Positions 60,128 to 64,000 of a stretch of 64,000 nucleotides of DNA are shown here, piece after piece (position 1 is the stretch's first letter; the number at the start of each line of letters is the position of its first letter). The notes beneath the pieces were generated by a model that worked only from the letters and a program-made list of their open reading frames with translations, searched no databases and was not told the origin of the DNA. The translations under genes and the position numbers were made by a program. Location: the NCBI GenBank assembly GCA_001689405.1, contig LUJO01000013.1, forward strand, positions 1 through 64,000. The letters run 5' to 3'. This stretch comes from Candidatus Homeothermus arabinoxylanisolvens (GTDB taxonomy: Bacteria > Bacteroidota > Bacteroidia > Bacteroidales > Muribaculaceae).

Positions 60128-61130
60128 AAGGCAAATCTTTCCATTTTAGATCAAACCAGAAAGGCTGCAATACGCTTACTGTAAATTTTATGTCTATTTC
60201 TTTTCCCGACAAGGTGTTGACTGCGTGTATAATGCCATAAGCCCGCGCCATGCCGTAGTCGGTACTGAGAATGGCCTGCTTCGTGGAATACGGTGCCACC
60301 TCCGAACTGTAAGTCATGTTGAACTTGGGGTCGAGCGGGTCCATTTTTATGGCTGTATCCGAAAATACTACCTTCACACCGTGAAATCCGGGCGCATACA
60401 ATCCGTCTGTTTCATCGATGAGCGGATAGGTGGGAATCTCTACCTCGGGCATATCATCGGTAAACTTTATCGAATGTCTTTTTATCTCAAACATCACTTG
60501 CATGGGCCTGTTTTTACCCGGGGTCACTTTCATATATGTAGGGTTCGGGGTGCCGTTTGTATAAGTGAGTACGGGCGATGTTATAGACCGGGTCTCAAAG
60601 TCAATGGGGCTGTCGGCATCATAAGTTATGTCGGTTATGCGATATAATGTCGGCTGTCCCGGATTGATACTGAAGCTTATCTCATCAATCTTGTACCCGT
60701 ATTCAAGCTCGATGTATCCGGTCATATTGATGCCGTAAGGATTGTCAATCACGGTCAATATTATCTCGTTACCCTTAAGCTCCACCTTCAATCTCATATC
60801 CTCCTCTGTGGTGATCTCGATATATCGGGGTATGTCATATGAATCATCGCTGTCAATAAAAGGTGCGGTGTATCCGGAACTTTCCCGTATCACTTTCCCG
60901 TCGGCGCTGTAGTACACATGATGTGCGAAGTCATATGGCGTTTTTATCTTAAGACCGTTAAGATGGTCGGTTTGAAACGACAGCGATGCGGTGGCCCCGT
61001 CGCCGTCAAGCGTAAGCTCCTCGGCCGATGGCTTTCTGTCATCTATAAAAACATCGTTGTTGCATGCCGCGATAAAAGTCGATAATATACAGAGCAACAA
61101 GTAGTTTAAATGTGCGTGTCTTATATTCAT
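60114..61130 (-). CDS. lipoprotein of unknown function, 338 aa
   Basis: Signal MNIRHAHLNYLLLCILSTFIAAC with lipobox Cys23. The mature part begins with an N-terminal BACON-like segment (ATASLSFQTDHLNGLKIKTP), then beta-sandwich repeats with ENDxYG patterns (VIDNPYGINMTGYIELEYG). No catalytic motif seen. It starts a two-gene unit whose stop lies inside the start of the PagL-like gene, so the pair is probably coupled and works at the outer membrane. Family uncertain. Confidence 0.6.
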   Translation of the reverse strand: MNIRHAHLNYLLLCILSTFIAACNNDVFIDDRKPSAEELTLDGDGATASLSFQTDHLNGLKIKTPYDFAHHVYYSADGKVIRESSGYTAPFIDSDDSYDIPRYIEITTEEDMRLKVELKGNEIILTVIDNPYGINMTGYIELEYGYKIDEISFSINPGQPTLYRITDITYDADSPIDFETRSITSPVLTYTNGTPNPTYMKVTPGKNRPMQVMFEIKRHSIKFTDDMPEVEIPTYPLIDETDGLYAPGFHGVKVVFSDTAIKMDPLDPKFNMTYSSEVAPYSTKQAILSTDYGMARAYGIIHAVNTLSGKEIDIKFTVSVLQPFWFDLKWKDLPYGAE

Positions 61131-61247
61131 GTTAAGGCAATAATGAGTGGTTTATGCTTCGCAAAGATAGTCAATAGAATTGCCTTGTTTATAGTATTTG
61201 TTTTATTTTGATTCCTTTTTAACAAATATTTTGATTCATGTCTGCAA

Positions 61248-61829
61248 TCAGCCGATTGATATGCCGGCAAAGCCCATGAATGCCATTGCGAGAAGGCCGG
61301 CGCAGACAAGGGCGATGGGTATGCCGCGCATTGATGGCGGCACTTCGGTCAGTGCAAGACGCTCGCGTATGCCGGCGAAGACTACAAGTGCAAGTGTGAA
61401 GCCCAAGGCGGTGGCTACCGCATAGACCAGCGACTCTCCGAGCGAGAAGCCTTTCTGGGTGACAAGTATGGCTACGCCGAGCACGGCGCAGTTGGTCGTT
61501 ATCAGCGGCAGAAATACGCCGAGCGCGCTGTAAAGCGCGGGCGCTATTTTTTTGAGGATTATCTCAAGCATCTGTACAAGAGCGGCTATTACGAGTATGA
61601 ACAGTATGGTCTGCATGTATTCGAGTCCGAACACATCGAGCACATACTTCTGGAGCAGCCATGTCACACAGGTTGCGAGTGCCATGACAAAAGTCACAGC
61701 GGCTCCCATGCCTGTAGCCGAGCTTAGCTTTTTTGACACTCCGAGAAACGGACATATACCGAGAAACTGGGCAAAAACAATATTGTTGACAAATATTGCG
61801 GTTATTATTATGGAGATGTATGTTAACAT
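61248..61829 (-). CDS. rnfA: RNF complex subunit A
   Basis: 193 residues, six membrane helices. VFAQFLGICPFLGVSKKL and LPLITTNCAVLGVAILV carry the two conserved membrane cysteines proposed to bind a [2Fe-2S] cluster with RnfE. Near-inverted topology to RnfE. Last gene of the rnf run; it overlaps rnfE by 7 bases. No terminator was picked out in the ~115 bases behind it. Confidence 0.95.
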   Translation of the reverse strand: MLTYISIIITAIFVNNIVFAQFLGICPFLGVSKKLSSATGMGAAVTFVMALATCVTWLLQKYVLDVFGLEYMQTILFILVIAALVQMLEIILKKIAPALYSALGVFLPLITTNCAVLGVAILVTQKGFSLGESLVYAVATALGFTLALVVFAGIRERLALTEVPPSMRGIPIALVCAGLLAMAFMGFAGISIG

Positions 61830-62419
61830 GACTTCCTGCGGTTACGAAGATTGTTTATTATGGCGATGAGAAAGCCCAGAGCTATGAATGCGCCCGGCGC
61901 GAGTACAAATACGAGCGAACCGTAGGTCTCGGGAAATATACGTGCGCCAAACACGGTGCCGGTGCCGAGCAGCTCGCGTATGCTGCCAAGAAGAGTCAGC
62001 GCCACGGTGAAGCCGCATCCTATGCCTATGCCGTCAAAGACCGAGTCGATGACCGAGTGGCGCGAGGCATAGGCCTCGGCGCGTCCCAAGAGTATGCAGT
62101 TTACCACGATGAGCGGTATGAATATGCCGAGGCTTTCGTTGAGAGAGGGGAGATAGGCCTGCATGAACATCTGAAGCAGAGTGACGAACGTGGCTATGAC
62201 AACTATGTACGCGGGTATGCGTACTTTGTCTGGCACCATGCTCTTTATCCCTGATATGGCGGCATTGGAGCATATAAGCACTCCCGACGTGGCCAGACCC
62301 ATGGATAGCCCCGTTATGGCGGAGCCTGTAGTGCCGAGGGTGGGGCACATGCCGAGCAGCAGCACAAATGTTGGATTTTCGGTAACAAGACCGTTGTATA
62401 TGATGCGCAGTCTATTCAT
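61823..62419 (-). CDS. rnfE: RNF complex subunit E
   Basis: About 198 residues from MNRLRIIYNGLVTENPTFVL; the frame is open 42 bases further but that part overlaps rnfG and breaks the family start. LLLGMCPTLGTTGSAI and PLIVVNCILLGRAEAYAS hold the two cysteines. Integral membrane partner of RnfA. Ends in LRNRRKSC. Confidence 0.93.
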   Translation of the reverse strand: MNRLRIIYNGLVTENPTFVLLLGMCPTLGTTGSAITGLSMGLATSGVLICSNAAISGIKSMVPDKVRIPAYIVVIATFVTLLQMFMQAYLPSLNESLGIFIPLIVVNCILLGRAEAYASRHSVIDSVFDGIGIGCGFTVALTLLGSIRELLGTGTVFGARIFPETYGSLVFVLAPGAFIALGFLIAIINNLRNRRKSC

Positions 62420-63023
62420 GTGATACCGTTTTTTCAGTTTTGTAATATAAGAAAGCGTCATGACAATCGCGTAGTGTGGCCAGAAATGCCCGCGATGATA
62501 TTGTGGCGGCGGTTATGGCATCGATTTCTCCGCCGGGGTCCTTGGTGACATACATTGACGTTTCTGACGGATTTTTGCCGATGACTGACCGGTGGCCGAT
62601 ATCCATGCGAAACCATTCATTCATCTTGGCGCCAAGTCCCGGTGTCTCGGCGTGTGACAGTACTTCATAGCCGGTGATGTCGCCCTCGGCGTTGAAGCCG
62701 TACATTATACGTACTTTACCCGAGAATCCGTCGGGCGAATATCCTTCTACGGCTGCTCCTGTAAAGACGTCGCCTATGTAAGCCGGAAATATCGTAAACG
62801 GTTCCCCGCCCGAGCCGGGAGTCCATTTGACCTGCTGTGCCGTGGGGTCGTTGTCAAATTCCGGCAATACCGCACGTATGGCCTCTACCTGCTTGCGTTG
62901 CGCCGCCTCTGCTACAGGGGCCGCTGTTATCTCATGCACCCAAGCGAGCAATGCCCCGGCCACTATAGTGATAACACCGAGCGATACAGTCATGTATGTA
63001 AGGGTTGAGGGCAATTTTTTCAT
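62412..63023 (-). CDS. rnfG: RNF complex subunit G (covalent FMN)
   Basis: 203 residues from MKKLPSTLTYMTVSLGVITI; the same frame is open for another ~900 bases upstream, antiparallel in frame to nothing real and overlapping rnfD, so this start is chosen by family length and by the ATGA overlap with rnfD. N-terminal anchor helix, then a periplasmic flavin domain. The FMN attachment motif reads DAITAATISSRA; the usual Gly of the (S/T)GAT motif is Ala here, with the acceptor Thr kept. Confidence 0.92.
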   Translation of the reverse strand: MKKLPSTLTYMTVSLGVITIVAGALLAWVHEITAAPVAEAAQRKQVEAIRAVLPEFDNDPTAQQVKWTPGSGGEPFTIFPAYIGDVFTGAAVEGYSPDGFSGKVRIMYGFNAEGDITGYEVLSHAETPGLGAKMNEWFRMDIGHRSVIGKNPSETSMYVTKDPGGEIDAITAATISSRAFLATLRDCHDAFLYYKTEKTVSHE

Positions 63024-63976
63024 AACCTTGACCTCCTTTCTCCAAATTTGCGCGGTTTGACATATCGGTCTATCAGCGGTACAAAACCGTTCATAAGCAG
63101 TATGGCAAAGGACACACCTTCCGGATAGGCTCCCCAGTGGCGTATTATGACAGTGATCAGGCCTATCATGACGCCGAATATAAGCATGCCCTTTTTCGCC
63201 ATGGGCGATGTGACATAGTCGGTAGCCATAAAGCAGGCTCCGAGCATAAGGCCGCCCGACAGCAGCTCTACTGCCGGATTGCCTCCCGTGCAGAGCGAAA
63301 ACAGTGCCACCGTGCCGAGTATCGCCACCGGTATATGCCACGTTATGACTTTGACACACAGCAGATAGATGAAGCCGATGAGCAGCGCTATGGCGCTCAC
63401 TTCGCCGAGCGAGCCTCCTACGGCGCCTACAGCGTTGGCCACGGCGTCGACCGATGCGGTGTCGGTCTCGCCGAGTTTCAGCATGCCCAGTGTGGTGGCT
63501 CCTGTCACGGCATCGAAGTATTCGCTGCGGTTTACCAGCGGCAATGGCCATGATGTCATCTGAACGGGGAAGGATATGAGTAGAAATACCCTGCCCACGA
63601 GTGCCGGATTCCATATGTTGCAGCCGAGACCTCCGAATGCCATCTTCCCGATGCCGATAGCTACGACAGAGCCGATGATTACCGCCCATACAGGCAGGTT
63701 GGAGGGCAGATTGAACGCAAGCAGCAGCCCTGTCAGTATGGCGCTGCCGTCGGCGAGTGTCGACGGGCGCCGTAGCATCCATCGGTTTATGCCGTATTCG
63801 GTGGCGGCACACGCCGCTATTGATGTGACTATGACGATTAAAGCGCCTATTCCGAATATGTACAGCGCGCATGCGGCGGCAGGCAGCAGTGCTATCGTCA
63901 CATGGCGCATGCAACCCGCGACGGTGCGCTTTGTATGAAGATGAGGCGATGCGGATACGGTAAGCATACGGGCCAT
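63020..63976 (-). CDS. rnfD: RNF complex subunit D (covalent FMN)
   Basis: 318 residues, about ten membrane helices. The flavinylation site is VTGATTLGML (T after GA, about residue 168), GNPAVELLSGGLMLGACFMATDYVTSP is the riboflavin/FMN channel signature, and the RHWGAYPEGVSFAILLMNG block closes the protein. Moves electrons within the membrane while ions are pumped. It overlaps rnfG by four bases and follows rnfC, whose last codons are at the window edge. Confidence 0.95.
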   Translation of the reverse strand: MARMLTVSASPHLHTKRTVAGCMRHVTIALLPAAACALYIFGIGALIVIVTSIAACAATEYGINRWMLRRPSTLADGSAILTGLLLAFNLPSNLPVWAVIIGSVVAIGIGKMAFGGLGCNIWNPALVGRVFLLISFPVQMTSWPLPLVNRSEYFDAVTGATTLGMLKLGETDTASVDAVANAVGAVGGSLGEVSAIALLIGFIYLLCVKVITWHIPVAILGTVALFSLCTGGNPAVELLSGGLMLGACFMATDYVTSPMAKKGMLIFGVMIGLITVIIRHWGAYPEGVSFAILLMNGFVPLIDRYVKPRKFGERRSRL

Positions 63977-63979
63977 ATT

Positions 63980-64000
63980 TTATTGTTTTGACTGCCGGCT
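63980..64000 (-). CDS. probable 3' end of rnfC
   Basis: On the minus strand the last 21 bases read SRQSKQ and a stop, four bases before the rnfD ATG. In the usual order rnfB-C-D-G-E-A this must be rnfC. The sequence itself is too short to prove it. Confidence 0.45.
   Translation of the reverse strand, partial: SRQSKQ

Noticed and set aside
63024..63914. Upstream extension of the rnfG frame to 500 codons
   Set aside because: The extension lies entirely over rnfD, has an improbable Arg/His-rich composition, and RnfG proteins start at the MKKL position.

Overview
The window looks like a chromosome segment of a gut Bacteroidales bacterium, most likely from the Muribaculaceae/Bacteroidaceae side. 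This rests on three things: many promoters of the Bacteroidetes type (a -33 TTG, 19-21 bases, a -7 TAnnTTTG), typical Bacteroidales protein families (GIN-domain proteins, GH115/GH43 secreted glycosidases, a fused NuoCD, RNF), and a 47-bp type II-C CRISPR repeat. The genus call is inference.

Left edge to 2 kb: the 3' part of an ISL3-type transposase gene, a gene-free stretch with palindromes, a minus-strand tRNA operon (Gly, Gly, Leu) and two identical tRNA-Arg genes on the plus strand, each unit with a recognisable promoter and terminator. From 2 to 9 kb: a LuxR-type regulator divergent from two tandem DUF1349 lipoproteins, then a minus-strand run with an M16 peptidase, dusB and two GIN-domain (DUF2807) proteins. 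From 9 to 25 kb: a GDSL hydrolase coupled to a giant alpha-2-macroglobulin-like protein, an ECF sigma factor with a membrane partner and a Spy/CpxP-like protein, zupT, a GH115 enzyme, an MscS-type channel, and a TonB-dependent receptor followed by a lipoprotein.

From 25.6 to 42.7 kb runs one dense plus-strand energy block: nuoA-B-CD-H, then a complete F-type ATP synthase set (atpD-C-B-E-F-H-A-G), then nuoI-J-K-L-M-N. The ATP synthase genes sit inside the complex I operon. NuoE, NuoF and NuoG are missing, so this complex I probably takes electrons from something other than the NADH module. A 2[4Fe-4S] ferredoxin gene (48.6 kb) and an rnf operon (right edge) fit a ferredoxin-centred anaerobic energy economy.

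From 42.9 to 55 kb: a truncated GH115 remnant, a GH43-type enzyme, a DbpA-like helicase with DEYD in place of DEAD, the RNase P RNA gene, ferredoxin, a predicted secreted metallopeptidase with a PH-like membrane protein, and dsbD-trmH-radA.

From 55 to 57.2 kb lies the most unusual part: a 13-repeat type II-C CRISPR array with no cas gene in the window, a promoter of the host's own type in every repeat, a bulged anti-repeat about 600 bases away that should belong to a tracrRNA, a half-repeat relic between them, direct copies of a dispersed repeat on both sides, and a further structured RNA gene with its own promoter and terminator.

Also notable are two paralogous short RNA genes on the minus strand (about 8.8 kb and 46.3 kb) that share promoter layout, a near-identical 5' segment and a structurally conserved but sequence-diverged terminator hairpin. 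The right edge holds small secreted/membrane proteins, a PagL-like lipid A deacylase and rnfD-G-E-A.
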